A stretch of DNA of 64,000 nt from Carnegiea gigantea. Its lineage: Eukaryota > Streptophyta > Magnoliopsida > Caryophyllales > Cactaceae. The number at the start of each line of letters is the position of its first letter. Position 1 is the stretch's first letter. The position numbers were made by a program, and so were the translations under genes. Positions 34,364 to 45,087 of the stretch are shown here, in pieces. The stretch is from positions 186,001 to 250,000 of the forward strand of contig JAKOGI010000333.1 of the NCBI GenBank assembly GCA_029747015.1, given 5' to 3'. The notes below the pieces were generated by a model, which was not told the DNA's origin, made no database searches, and saw nothing but the letters and a program-made list of their open reading frames with translations.

Positions 34364-36065
34364 CTTAGCACTTTGAGTTGAAATTTTGAATTTCATGCGC
34401 TTTTTTTAGGATTTGAGGGTTTGGTTGCTTTGGTTGGGTAAGCCTCCATCTTTGTGGATTTGATGGGCAGATTTATGTGTTCAATATGTTTCTAGAGTGC
34501 AAAGAACTATTAGGAGTAAAAAGTAAACTTAGTTTTTGTTGGTTGGCTACTTTTGCAAGTTTTAATTTTTTATTCTACTGAATTTCAGCTGAAATGAGCT
34601 GTAATTTTGTTATGTAATTTTGCATGTTAAAGGAGGTTTGAACTTCAACCTTTTGACTTCTAGGCAATTTTTTGATGCTTTCTATGTAGATACGGCCAGC
34701 GAACCACCTTCCCCTCTCGTCGTTAAGACAACGATATGTTGCTTGTCGATGATTATGGGACTAGGTCTTGGACTGCTAATAGTTGTATTGATACCTCTAG
34801 CTTGCTGTAGCTAGAAGATAAGCACCTTCATGTTTCTACCATCAATCTGCAGGGCATGGAAAAGTCCTGTGGGGGAATCACTCTTTCTTTTTTTTTTAGG
34901 TTGACAATTCTTGAATTTTCTTGAAGTCGATATAATGATGTTGCCTCTTTTTTTTCCCTTTTAGAACCTTAACACAAGAAATGGACAAGAGTCTGAAAGA
35001 CTTTAAGCACCTTCATAAGAGGCCTCCTGATGTTTTAAGATGATAATGACGCATGCCAGCTTTCACCATGTCGTTAACATCTATGGAGCCTAGAAGGCAA
35101 CCAATTGTTACCCCCTCAAGGTGTTTGATTAAGAGGTTTGGAAGATAACCAATAGCATTCACTCATCCTTCAGGGTGATGATCACGCCCACATATTTCTG
35201 TATGCTGATCAGGATTCCCTTCAGGTCGAAACCATTGAAGCATTACATAGGCTTCAAATTGGAAACGCAGAAGCATGTTCAGTTGTTCAAGCCTTTAGTC
35301 GAGATATGGCCTCTCAAGTCCAACTCCATCTAATACTCTATAATCAAGGAGGTCTTATGGGTGCTTTGGATGGTCCCTTCTATGAGCAGCCCTATCGCCT
35401 ATTTATGGCGTATTTACTCGATTGCACAATTTTTGCTGAAAAGGGCAACTGGTACCATTTTAATCAGATAAAAAACTTAGAGGATGTTACTGCGGTGGCA
35501 ACCTTGATTGGGGCATTACAACCTTTTCCATCCTTTTAAATTACATAAGCGTGGCCTGTAGGTGGGATGGGGAGAGCTTCCCTGAAATAACCTTAGGAGC
35601 CTTCTGGAAAAAGGTGATTGAGGTAGGCTTCACTTGGTTATTTTGTTTGTCTTTGAAGTCCTTTAGTCTTCCATTCTGATTGTTGTTTTATTTTTTGCAG
35701 CCTTGGTTTCTAGAGCACTTCATAGTCTCCAAAATCGTCCTACAAGTACTATCGTAGGCTTGTATGCATTAAGTGGAATGGGCTCTTACTTGTTTCAATT
35801 ATACCCAATTTCTTTGCTATTATTAGGGGACATAGCTAATAACATCCTGCATCTAAACTTGCTTCTGTAACTTATAGTAAGATCTAAAGTCTTGTTATAT
35901 TTAACCCCTTTAGAGAAAGGTCTACGATGTCAGAAGTTATGATGGAAGAGACATTTGGTTGTGAAGAGCCTAGCTAAGTCTTTAGTGCTAGTATGTATTA
36001 GGACTTCCATCCTCGTAAGGGCCAAGAGGGCCTTAATGCTTAGTAGAGGAGGCCAGGAGCTTTTT
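34364..36065. other. Unassigned region
   Basis: About 1.7 kb with short plus-strand frames (34620-34814, 35306-35539) whose translations I do not recognise. The 35190-35580 part has fairly even base composition and a frame that runs on with changes (QLHLILYNQGGLMGALDG), so it may be an old transposon-derived or host exon. No motif supports a call. Confidence 0.3.
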
Positions 36066-36318
36066 GCTAGCAGATCACCAAACCCAAAACTTTTTGCGCT
36101 CTTTGTAATCATTTTGCAAACTTTTGGGTTTTAAATGCTTTTAAAACTTTCAGAAGTTTTTTATGTGCCAACAAAACATTTTATTTGTAGATTGATTGGA
36201 AATCCAAGTATAACGTTGCTTTGCCGTCAGCGAGTTTGATAATTGTTATCACTAGGTGGCAATACACTACACATACAATCATGCGGTCAGTCTATAATCA
36301 TGCAGACACCAATTTGGT
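36066..36318. repeat. Right copy of a diverged direct repeat flanking the array
   Basis: Partner of 13560-13802, same orientation; it directly abuts the copia RT relic. Confidence 0.5.
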
Positions 36319-36324
36319 ACTTAC

Positions 36325-36870
36325 AGTGCAACATGGCCTAGTGCGAATTAAATAATGTAGTCCCCCAACCATAACGCGATTCAGTACAACTCATTTAACA
36401 ATGCTAATGTAGTCCAGAAAAGTGACGCACAGACATTTGGTAGCATGTTAGTGGAGTTTGTGAGCAATATATACTTGGATTGAGAGAAATAATCCAGTAG
36501 ATGTTCGTACAACTCGAACCCCCCAAGGAAATAATGCAAGGCACCATTGTCTTTCATTAGAAACTAAATGGACAGTAAATGAATAAGACTAAAGAGAAGG
36601 GAGGAGGAGTTACCGGTAAAGATATGTCATCAATGTAAAGCAAAAGAACTAATAGTTGTGTGCCAAATTGGTAAAGAAACATAGAGGTATCTGTGATGCT
36701 ATTTGTGAAGCCAAGAATCGAGAGGCAGTTACTAAACGTACGACACCAAGCACGAGTAGCTTGCTTGAGACATAAATAGATTTTCGAATTCTACACACAT
36801 GGCAAGGAAGTCTCTGGCACAACAAAGGTCATCCTCGGTGGGATTGACTGATTGCTACGTGATTGCTAGA
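36325..36870 (-). pseudogene. Ty1/copia reverse transcriptase relic
   Basis: On the minus strand, from high to low coordinates, copia RT landmarks appear in order: LKQATRAW (family LKQAPRAW), LGFTNSITDTSMF, YIDDI (the YxDD catalytic box), LMKDNGALHYFLG (family MKDLGxLxYFLG), YFSQSKYI, NMLPNVCAS, and VGGLHYLIRTRP at the RT end. Stops and frame changes are frequent. RNase H does not follow; the diverged repeat 36066-36318 begins instead. Upstream, gag and integrase are missing, and a primer-like GCTC..CTGATAC string near 36990 suggests that most of the body was deleted. Identification as copia is secure; the copy is dead. Confidence 0.8.
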
Positions 36871-36984
36871 CTTTTGCTTGAAGGACTCTAGGTTTGGATG
36901 AAGATAGTGCAAGGTAGAAGAAAACACCAAAGAAACCCGAGGTTACTACACGTGATCAAAGAGAGGGAACAGGGATTAGCAGAC

Positions 36985-37010
36985 CCGCTCATCTGATACG
37001 ATGTGAATAT
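36985..37010 (-). promoter_or_regulatory. Possible degenerate initiator-Met primer site of the copia relic
   Basis: The plus strand reads GCTCATCTGATACGATGTG, like GCTCTGATACCATGTTG, the usual reverse of a TGGTATCAGAGC primer site next to an LTR. The LTR would extend to higher coordinates, but I cannot place its end. Confidence 0.35.
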
Positions 37011-38640
37011 TCAAAATAATCAGGGGCCCTAGCTGCACTTGGAGCCTTGATGTTGTATTTATATTAATGAAGAGTACAAAAGATTGAAGTATTACCGTTA
37101 CAGTCCATTAGTCTTGTATCTTGATGTGAGTGGCAACTGCCATATAATGCAATCGCCAAGCTTCCAATTGGTTAGAGACTGACAATTATTCGCAGCTGTT
37201 TATCTCTTTTTGTGCCACCTGTTTTGCTTTCAATCCTAAGTCCCTCGTCTCAAATAATGCGAAGAACCTTTCATACATTGCGCGATAACCCACGCAAAGT
37301 TATTGAGCTCTGATGCCTTTCGGACCAATGTGGCGAATAAAACGTTTATGTTGATGGTTGAAAACCCAAGGTCAAATTTTTGCTGTTGCATTCTATAGTC
37401 TGCTGATACAAAGTGTCAGGAATTTTATCAGTTTATTTGTCTGATATCTTTATGTTTGTCATTACGTGTCTCAAAATGCAAGTTCTACGCCACAAGAATT
37501 CGATTAAATAGATTTTCTCTCAAAGGAAATAAAGAGAAACCGCTAATCAATAAAGGCCAAAAGGTGCAAAGTTCCTGCGCAACTGGTGGGTTGGATTAGC
37601 AGAGGACATGATGATTTCCCCTTTTCTTCAATATGAGTGCGCCTTTTTCGTCTGTAATATAGGGGACCCCAATGCCCCATACCTTTTGTTGCTGAATCAA
37701 GGGGCCGTGTACTTTCACTCACCCTAACAATTGTTACTCCCAATCATCTAATCAATTATCCAAGTATAGTTTTGATCATCTACGCAGACATATGGAAATC
37801 CTTGTAAGATACTGCAATGAGCTAAGTTTAGACCCTGTCCACTTAAATCTGAGTTGTTTGATACTTTTGGCCCTAGAATTATACCGCATGTAAACCGATC
37901 TACGTATGTGAAAGTTGGATCCAAACTCCTCCCATTTTTTTCCCCCCTGAGGATTAAGCTGAATTTTAAACGGTTATCTTATTCAACTTTTAAATAGTAT
38001 TATGCACTTTCTGTTTTGCTTTTACATGGTATATTTTAAGACAAAAATTACCCCAAAAAAAAAGACTCTAAATTCATTATGAACACAGACAGTAGTGCAA
38101 CATTGCATGTCAGCCGCATTTAAATCAAGATTTTATTTTGCACACGGACGTGTTGAATCCTATATCATTTGTAAATAATAAGAATTGATTATACATAAAT
38201 TTGAAAATTTTAAGAATGGATTAAAACATAAATTTGAAATTTTAAACATTCATATTTCATGACATCATATTCAAAACTGAGAATAAATTTGATAACAATT
38301 CCATCGTTTGCATATGGCCAAAGGTAAGATGAGCAAAGCTCATAGACAAAATGTACAAATAGAAATTTACCTTTTTGTTGCAGTCTAAACATAGATTACA
38401 CTCGAATTTAGAGTCGCTTTGCATTATCGCGGAGACATTCATAATTGTGTCATCTGAATATGGAAGCGCATAATTAGGGATCAAGTTGGAGACGTAGTTC
38501 TACACCTAGTATTATTATTACTGTTTTTGGGGGGGGGGGGAGTGAGGATCAAACTACACCTAGTACTCTTATCCTAAACATGAAAATAAAAGCAAAATAT
38601 TCTTGACGAAAATATCGAATTGCGATCAGATTATCATGTG
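37011..38640. other. Intergenic DNA, possibly with copia LTR remnant
   Basis: No gene recognised. It contains a run of ten or more G at 38527 and a short direct repeat ATAAATTTGAAA-TTTTAA near 38197-38245. Confidence 0.35.
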
Positions 38641-38775
38641 AACAAATTCTAATATGAGGCGGTCTCACATAAATTTATTGTGGTGGATGAATGTGTGAGA
38701 GGCCTCTCGATATAGGTCATCATAAGACTATCTCACGTAAAAATTACTGATTCATGTGCTACAGAAATTTGCTTA
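38641..38775. repeat. MITE-like GGTCTCACATAA repeat
   Basis: Contains GAGGCGGTCTCACATAA followed by the inverted GTGTGAGAGGCCTC and a further ACTATCTCACGTAA. A related GTGAGAATGTCTCACATAAG string occurs at 43230-43250. Boundaries unknown. Confidence 0.4.
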
Positions 38776-39429
38776 TGTGAGCCCCCCTGTCACTATTAAC
38801 ATCACCTTCCATCTTCGTTAGAAATGTGTATACTAGCACACCAAATTAACAATTCAAATAGACTTAGGAGAGAAAAACTAACCGATAAGGCTCAATTTGG
38901 ATGCGCTACTTTGGAGGATAGCTGCCAGTAAGGTTGTTGATGAGGCTTTTGTGAGGCCAGGAAGGGGGGGGCTATAGAGAAGAACATTTTGTGGGAATGG
39001 CACAAACACTAGTGGTATTATTTTTTGGAGCATAAGATCTTCATATCTGAACTAAATGCCATTGAGCACGTTGTTGAGGAAACCGATACCAACAAAAAGA
39101 TATCGGGGTTGATCTTAATTACTTGAAGGAAGACAGAAAGACTTGCTTGGGAAAAAAAAAAATCGCTATAAAAGCAACTGCTTCAGGTGTTCGATTCAGG
39201 AATGTCGGCATTTTTCAATTTTCATGTTTACCATAGGCTATAGAAGAGAGGAATTTGAATAATGAACTGTTCAAAGTAAGCACATGATCTTAATGATTGA
39301 TCATACCAATGGGTAGTAATAAAGTTTGCTGCATCATAATTGAGAAAAATTAGCATTCTTCCCTCCCTTATATCTCAAAAATATGACGTTCTAAGCATTA
39401 TATCTGTACATATACCTCCATTGTGCTAC
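38776..39429. other. Intergenic DNA downstream of the glutaredoxin-like gene
   Basis: No coding region or repeat structure that I can support. Confidence 0.3.
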
Positions 39430-39550
39430 AGGACTTTAGAAGAACCCATCTTAAAAGTTAGCTCAAGGGTTGGGAGAACCCAAAACCTATATAAACCCCA
39501 TATCAACCTCCCATATGATCGATGTAGGACTCAAGTCCCACACCTTGCAA
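39430..39550 (+). repeat. LTR/TRIM-promoter-like fragment
   Basis: CTTAAAAGTTAGCTCAAGGG, then CTATATAAACCCC and ATGTAGGACTCAAGTCCC form the familiar order of a widespread plant LTR promoter segment (element, TATA box, CCCACATCGG-like box). It lies just beyond the 3' end of the gene, reading towards it. Only about 120 bp are recognisable. Confidence 0.35.
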
Positions 39551-39602
39551 TTGAACCGTAACACATTGCACAAAAAAATAACATGTTGTTAGTACTACTA
39601 TA

Positions 39603-40481
39603 CTAGTTAGAGCAAGTTGGACACTTGACCAGCCCATTCTCATTACACTTGGGGCACCTACCAAATAACTTCCCTCCATTTTGTTGATCGCCTTTGAAGA
39701 CCTTGCGACTTCCTTTGCACTGCGAGCATAGCGTAAATCGAACCCCTCCACACCAACCGCACTTCAGATTGGAGCCAGAAGCAAGCAATGGTATTCCTTT
39801 AAGCAAATTCTTCAATATTCCACGCTCGTTCAGCGCAACCACTTCATCGGCCCCTCCTATATGCCTTCCTTTGATGAAGAGCCTTGGTGGTATAATCCGG
39901 CCTCCGAGGATCTCCCACAGTTCGTCCCTGAACTCAAGGTGCATCGAAACATCCCTCTCAAAGTACACAACACGAAAACTCTCCAGGAGGAACTTAATGT
40001 TACGGCAATCCTCAAATGTTTTCCTAATCCCGCTTAGGCTTGTAGTGTACAGTATCACCTTGTCACTTCCTCCTGGTGGGCACTTCTCCTTGAACTCCGA
40101 CAAGTCTTTAGTAACCTCTTTAGGGATTTTCTCGCTAATTTTGCTATATGGGCTGATACAAGAAGAAGTGGAGGAAGAAGACGACTCCATCTCAGGCATT
40201 GAGTCGTTGAACTCATATTCACATTCCTCAAAGACATCAATCTCCTTTGTGGAAACTAAGTGATTTGAAATAATGTGCCCATTTTTCATCCTTAAGCACA
40301 GATTTGAGTCAAATTCTTCCTCCCCTAGATCAAGGCTAGAATTTGGTAGGTTTCGTAGTTTTTCATCATTCGACAATTTTTGGTGGTATTCATTGGAAAG
40401 AAGTGGTACATGTTTTCTGCAAGTGTAAGTCGATGGGATGGACCTAAATCTCTTAGGAAACCTATCCTTGATTCCCTTCAT
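39603..40481 (-). CDS. Glutaredoxin-domain cysteine-rich protein (GRXCR/At5g39865-like)
   Basis: A single uninterrupted frame of 292 residues, the one convincing host gene here. Residues about 140-231 form the glutaredoxin-like domain, introduced by the hallmark EKCPPGGSDKVILYTTSLSG and containing IPPRLFIKGRHIGGADEV. The usual CPYC active site is replaced by SLSGIRKT, as in this plant subfamily, so classical redox catalysis is doubtful. Four CxxC pairs follow (C241/C244, C252/C255, C276/C279, C287/C290), likely binding zinc. The N-terminal 135 residues are variable and include a Ser-rich run at 100-107. The protein is shorter than the roughly 390 residues I recall for At5g39865. The start is the first ATG in frame and gives a plausible N-terminus. 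No signal peptide or membrane segment. The molecular role of the family is not settled. Confidence 0.9.
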   Translation of the reverse strand: MKGIKDRFPKRFRSIPSTYTCRKHVPLLSNEYHQKLSNDEKLRNLPNSSLDLGEEEFDSNLCLRMKNGHIISNHLVSTKEIDVFEECEYEFNDSMPEMESSSSSTSSCISPYSKISEKIPKEVTKDLSEFKEKCPPGGSDKVILYTTSLSGIRKTFEDCRNIKFLLESFRVVYFERDVSMHLEFRDELWEILGGRIIPPRLFIKGRHIGGADEVVALNERGILKNLLKGIPLLASGSNLKCGWCGGVRFTLCSQCKGSRKVFKGDQQNGGKLFGRCPKCNENGLVKCPTCSN

Positions 40482-40640
40482 CTCTATTGACTTGCGCTGC
40501 TGAGAAGGTTATGTTGTACAAGAACTAAGTTGGGGAGAAGAGCAGAATTGGTACTTGAATAGGCCTATAGGCTTGGCTTGAGAGTGACTTCTAAGAAGAG
40601 GAGGACAAGATAGGTGTGGTATGCCCCGATTCCTTTTGTA

Positions 40641-40651
40641 TTCTTATATTT
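40641..40651 (-). promoter_or_regulatory. Possible TATA box of the glutaredoxin-like gene
   Basis: Minus strand AAATATAAGAA, about 160 bases upstream of the ATG; position and composition fit, but nothing else confirms it. Confidence 0.35.
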
Positions 40652-40943
40652 GCTTGTTAGGACAGGGAGAGTGACACGATATGTCCCATTCCTCACTGGC
40701 TTTCGATGACTAGAAAGTCATTCTCCAAAAGCTAGTGTTCCTTTGCTTTTAAAAGTTTCTGATGATTGTTGGCTAGTGCATGCAATTAGTGCACATTATA
40801 GCCTCCCAATGTCCGTGGAATTTAGAAATAATAATCCTGCCAATGCCATAACATGAGTAAAGCTGGCTAGCAAACATGTTAAGTGAGGTCGAGTTCGTAT
40901 TCATGTCAAACTTAAATGGATTGAAAAATCTCAGTCTTACATC

Positions 40944-40958
40944 TAACATAACTTGTCC
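40944..40958. repeat. SINE target-site duplication, left copy
   Basis: TAACATAACTTGTCC; the partner at 41106-41120 (TAACATTACCTGTCT) matches at 12 of 15 bases. Confidence 0.7.
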
Positions 40959-41105
40959 TTTTTTTTTTTTTTTCTTTTTTAGGTCTATAGGAGTCACAAA
41001 GAGTAATACAATACAATTACAATACAATGAGGGAGGGAGAAATCGAACCTGGGACCTAATATACCAAGTACCTCAATCTTCACAATTAGGCTAAGACTTC
41101 ATTTG
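40959..41105 (-). mobile_element. tRNA-derived SINE
   Basis: Read on the minus strand: a box A-like TAGCCTAATTGTG near the 5' end, then 31 bases, then a box B GGTTCGATTTC, a short T/A-rich 3' region, and a tail of A with one G (27 or so bases). These are the parts of a Pol III-transcribed plant SINE. Direct repeats of 15 bases with three mismatches flank it. It lies about 480 bases upstream of the glutaredoxin-like ATG and has no coding capacity; it depends on LINE enzymes for movement. Confidence 0.78.
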
Positions 41106-41120
41106 TAACATTACCTGTCT

Positions 41121-42209
41121 TAATACCTATTTATTAAACATATTGAAAACCTTGATTTATTTTTATTAATGGTTGATCAGAAATTTACTCACTCATATGT
41201 TTAGTATAAAATGATTTTGGTTTAGGTGATCTAATTATTCATTTATCCACTTAGCAATTCATCCAATATAATTATGGAACATTATAAATCAATCTTGTGC
41301 GTCCCATGTTATCATATATAGTGCAATTGTCATTGACAATCCATAAGAACCACAATCCCAAAAATATCAATTTTTACAGTATCTGATGAAAAATAAATGT
41401 TAATTGGGTAAATAGGCCAACCAGCCTAACCTAACTAATTAAACTAGTTATATATGTATTTTTTTCAATGTCTAAATTTTGAACATGAACGTGAACAAAT
41501 TAATTAAACATTTTAAAATGTGTCAATCTATTTAACTAAATGCATTGAAAATCCCTACCGAAATCTAGTCAATTGCACATTCTGTTTGACTCACTACTCT
41601 TTTTGTATTAGCTCACAACTCCGTAACTTTGGAGTCAAGTTAGAGCTCATGTTCTAATCTTACATCTAAATTGTAGAACAGATCGTTCACATTTTGTTAA
41701 ATTATACATTTTTGCACACCTTTGAAAATATTATATGGAAAATCGTAAAATTGATAGATGAGCTCTTCGTATATAACTCGATACAGGTCAAACTAGGCCA
41801 CAACTTTGGTCTAGCAGGATGCGTGGAGTTTTTTTTCTGGTATTTGAATCTCTCTTTTTACTCAAGTTGACTTATGTATCGATAGTTAGTATAGGAGAAA
41901 AGCTCTCTTAATATAAATTTTCTTTATTCACAAGATTTAAATTTGATGTCTTCATTAAAAGTATTGACTATATCAAACAACTTCAACCAACCTGTACTCA
42001 TAATGTGGGCGCACCTTGATTGAATATAATTGGAAGATTGCAAGGGATCATCATTCATTTGCATGTGGGCAAAAGCTTTATGTTTCTAACTTCTCTTTTT
42101 CTCTCTCTCCTCAGGGACGGGAACCGATAGTTGTTAGAAACCTTTCGTACTCTAGCTACCCAGCCCAGCTTTTTGTTATCCCTTTATCCAGCCAATCCGA
42201 TCAAAACTA
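41121..42209. other. Intergenic DNA, no gene seen
   Basis: AT-rich. A CT-rich tract at 42087-42112 followed by AG resembles a splice acceptor, but the following 60 codons match nothing I know. Confidence 0.3.
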
Positions 42210-42217
42210 GTCTTTAG

Positions 42218-42792
42218 TAGGGGTAGGCAACGAACTGGGCTGAGTCGGACCGAGCCAATCCATCAACGAAACGGGTCGGACAGTGCCCTGCAAATTTGTT
42301 AATGAATCAGACTGGGTTACGAGTCAAATGAACCCGATCCGCCAATTAACATCTAAGGAGTGTGTTTGGTAAGTTAATTTTCCAACTAATACCTCTGTAA
42401 TTTTCCAACTAAACTAAACTAGTACAAATTCAAAATTAGAAGATACACAACCAAGCTAATAAATGGGTTAGGTCAGGATGACCTGCTTTGGGCCTGTTTA
42501 AAAATGAAAAACTTGACCAAAAAACGATATATAATAATTATTGTTATGTACAACATGTTTGTAATAAGTTTAACTAATTGGAAGATGTAAACTATTGTGT
42601 CAAGTAGGTTAAAAAAATTAATGGGTCACTAAGCGGGCCGTTAATGGGCTAGTCCGGTCCAGCCCATTAATATGCCTTAATGGGCTGACCCATTATCGGC
42701 CCCATCCTTTATTGACCAGATCCTTTACTAGTCCAATTTTAAACAAGCAGATTGCTTAATTCAATGGGTATCCAATCCGTTGCCCACACTTA
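42218..42792. mobile_element. Non-autonomous hAT element (MITE) with 8-bp target duplication
   Basis: Ends TAGGGGTAGGCAAC and GTTGCCCACACTTA are inverted copies of the TAGGGGTGGGCAAC type common to plant hAT MITEs. Flanking octamers GTCTTTAG (42210-42217) and GTCTCTAG (42793-42800) match at 7 of 8 bases. The interior has repeated GGGTCGG/CCAGCCCATTAA-type motifs in both orientations, also typical of these elements. No transposase is encoded. Confidence 0.78.
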
Positions 42793-42959
42793 GTCTCTAG
42801 TGATCAATTACGATAATTTCCTTAAAGCTAGCATGTTTTTGTAGTTTTCCAACTGAAAAGATTATGTCATAATGTCTATGTGAAGTATCACATGCAGCAC
42901 CTTTTTCCCATATCAACTTTGTTATCTGATTTCAATATGCTTGGCTATCAAACAATAAA

Positions 42960-43260
42960 CAAATTTTTAGATAATATTGTCTTACATAAAAGTCATTATG
43001 GGACAAACATATTTAACGGTAACTTTTTTGAGGTTTATAATGATTAATAATGTATTTTGAAGTGAAGGATAACTTTTTTGAATGATTAATAATATATTTT
43101 GACATAACTTTTTCAGTTAGGATGACTAATAATTCATCTAATAATAACTTCTATTACAGTCACCCTAAATAAATTATTAGTCACCCAAATTATTACTAAA
43201 AGTCATCATAAAAGTACCAATCTCATGATATGTGTATGTGAGAATGTCTCACATAAGGTT
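42960..43260. repeat. MITE-like AT-rich repeat
   Basis: GTCTTACATAAAAGTCAT at the left and GTCTCACATAAGG at the right, with internal direct repeats of ATGATTAATAAT(A/G)TATTTTGA. Borders are not fixed. Confidence 0.35.
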
Positions 43261-44138
43261 TACTACAAACTATAATCAAATTGAATTCGGGAAGGGTAAT
43301 TTTGGTAATGGATCAAAATTAACTTCAATAAGAAAAATACTACTTATTACCCTCATTAAGGATTTTTTAACAAGTGTCCATTGAGTACTGGTTAAAAAAA
43401 CTCATTTTTTCTGCGGGGCACTCTACTTGTGCATGTCGGACAACGTATCGCTTCCACTCTCCCGCAAATTCCTGAAAGGGAGTCCGATTGAACCAACTCA
43501 TCGCAACAAACGTGCATAAAAGTTCAGTCTGACTATCCTGTAAAGAACTAAAGTTTCAAATTTACGAGGTTTTAAGGCAGTTTAGTTTATGGCAGTTTGC
43601 GGCTTAAACTTTCACATTTTGATGGTTTGATAACTTGCATTAGATCTAAAAGTCATTTTACACAACAAGCATATTGTAGAATAAATGTCTGTTTATATTA
43701 TAACGTATGAATAGTTTTTCACTCAATTGGCATAAATTTTACCTCGAAAATGCAATATTTAAGGGGAGGGGGCTTGCTTTGCACAGATTCAATTGGATGT
43801 TTTGTTATTGGTATTGGTTTCTTCATTTCTTTGTCCACCAAAATTTCAAATCTGAGAGTACACAATCTTTTATAGTTTTTCACGGTATTATTGGAGCCAT
43901 GAAATGTATCGTTGGATTGCAGTATGAGATTTCGCCATTGATTTGCTACATGTCTCTCCGCTATTCTTTTAATGTAAGAGAGATTATAATCCTCTATAAT
44001 TTTTCAGGGTATCAATGGAGCCATGAAATATTTTGTCAGGTTTGTGTAATATGAGATTTTCTCATTGATTTGCGATAAGGAGTAAGCCAGGAAGATGAAA
44101 AAGGAACAGACCAGGGAGGGAGAGAATGCTGGTTATGT
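43261..44138. other. Intergenic DNA, no gene seen
   Basis: A plus-strand frame of 115 codons (43707-44054) translates to a compositionally odd Phe/Tyr-rich sequence without motif. It contains two related ATTTTTCA-GGTATCAATGGAGCCATGAAAT-like stretches (near 43880 and 44005), so it is more likely a duplicated non-coding piece. Confidence 0.35.
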
Positions 44139-44146
44139 GTGGACTT
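44139..44146. repeat. hAT target-site duplication, left copy
   Basis: GTGGACTT, exactly repeated at 45080-45087. Confidence 0.85.
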
Positions 44147-45079
44147 CAGTGGCGAGGGATGTCGGATTCCTTAGTTATCTTTTTGAAATATCTATGCATT
44201 TTGACATAGAATTGAAATTAAACATATAAATTAAACAAATTTTATATTAAAATTGGCAAATAAACTCACAAATTAAACTATAAAAACAAAGCAATCTACA
44301 AATTAAGAGTTAACATATAATTGAAATGAAACCTATAAATTAAACAAAGTTAGAATTGAAATTGGTAAATAAACTCACAAATTAAAAAAAACAACAAACT
44401 AATCTACAAATTGAGATTTAACCTAAAATTGAAATTAAACATATTAGTTAAGCAAATTTAGAATTAAAATTGACAAACAAACTCACAAATCAAATAATTC
44501 AAACTTATTAATTTACAAATTGGAGAATTAAGTAACAAATTCAAGTCAATTAAAGATTTAAACTACCATTAGTAAAAGGAGAACTCACAAATTTGGAGAG
44601 AGAGTTGAGGTAGTTGGTGGGTCGTGGACTGGCCGTCGGGAGGCGTTTCGAGCGGTCACCGACTCATCGGTGAGCGGCAGGCAGTGAGTCGTGGCGTGGT
44701 GCTTTGGTGGAATGGTGGTGGTTGAGTGTGTGGCCGTGGGTAGAGGCAGCAAACAAACAGAGGAAGAGAGGGTTGAGGACTCTGGACTCGAATTGTCGAA
44801 CAAACAGAGGAAGAGTACGGGAGGCTTTAAAAAAAAAATGACTAAAATAAAACGGAAAAAGGGAAGGTTAGAGGATTCAAACTCACAACATTAGAGACAA
44901 GACAAGTCACAAATCAGGCAAACCGCTAAAGCAAAGGAGGTTTCATGTACCTCTTCAACACATCTAATATATATAGTTAACTTCTAATTATTTTTTTTTT
45001 GAATTCTCAAACGTATATTTTTTTTTTTTTGAGAGGGGTGTCGACTGACCCCACTGACCCCACGGTAGCTATGCCACTC
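44147..45079. mobile_element. Non-autonomous hAT (Tip100-like) element
   Basis: A 933-bp element flanked by a perfect 8-bp duplication GTGGACTT. The ends are CAGTGGCGAG and, inverted, GAGTGGCATAG; the right end continues GTCGACACCCC-like, as in plant hAT elements related to Tip100. The interior has an A-rich tandem array (44211-44540) and a GC-richer stretch (44585-44820) with a 46-bp-spaced duplication of AACAAACAGAGGAAGAG. Small ORFs there (44585-44803 and 44691-44894, opposite strands) show no transposase motif, so it is a deletion derivative or a MITE-like element. Confidence 0.8.
44211..44540. repeat. A-rich tandem repeat inside the hAT element, about 109-bp unit
   Basis: Three copies, starting near 44211, 44320 and 44428, each with ATTGAAAT(T/G)AAAC, CTCACAAAT and TCTACAAATT at the same spacing; a fourth is partial. 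Confidence 0.75.
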
Positions 45080-45087
45080 GTGGACTT
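45080..45087. repeat. hAT target-site duplication, right copy
   Basis: GTGGACTT, identical to 44139-44146. Confidence 0.85.

Noticed and set aside
38527..38541. Poly-G tract as a G-quadruplex or assembly mark
   Set aside because: A single homopolymer run; nothing else supports a function.
39694..40263. 189-codon plus-strand ORF
   Set aside because: It lies antisense inside the glutaredoxin-like gene and its translation has no domain; it is a shadow frame.
43707..44054. 115-codon plus-strand ORF
   Set aside because: It contains an internal duplicated non-coding-looking segment and no motif.
44870..44960. Second SINE (box B-like AGTTTGAATCC on the minus strand)
   Set aside because: No A-rich tail or flanking duplications, and it lies inside the hAT element.
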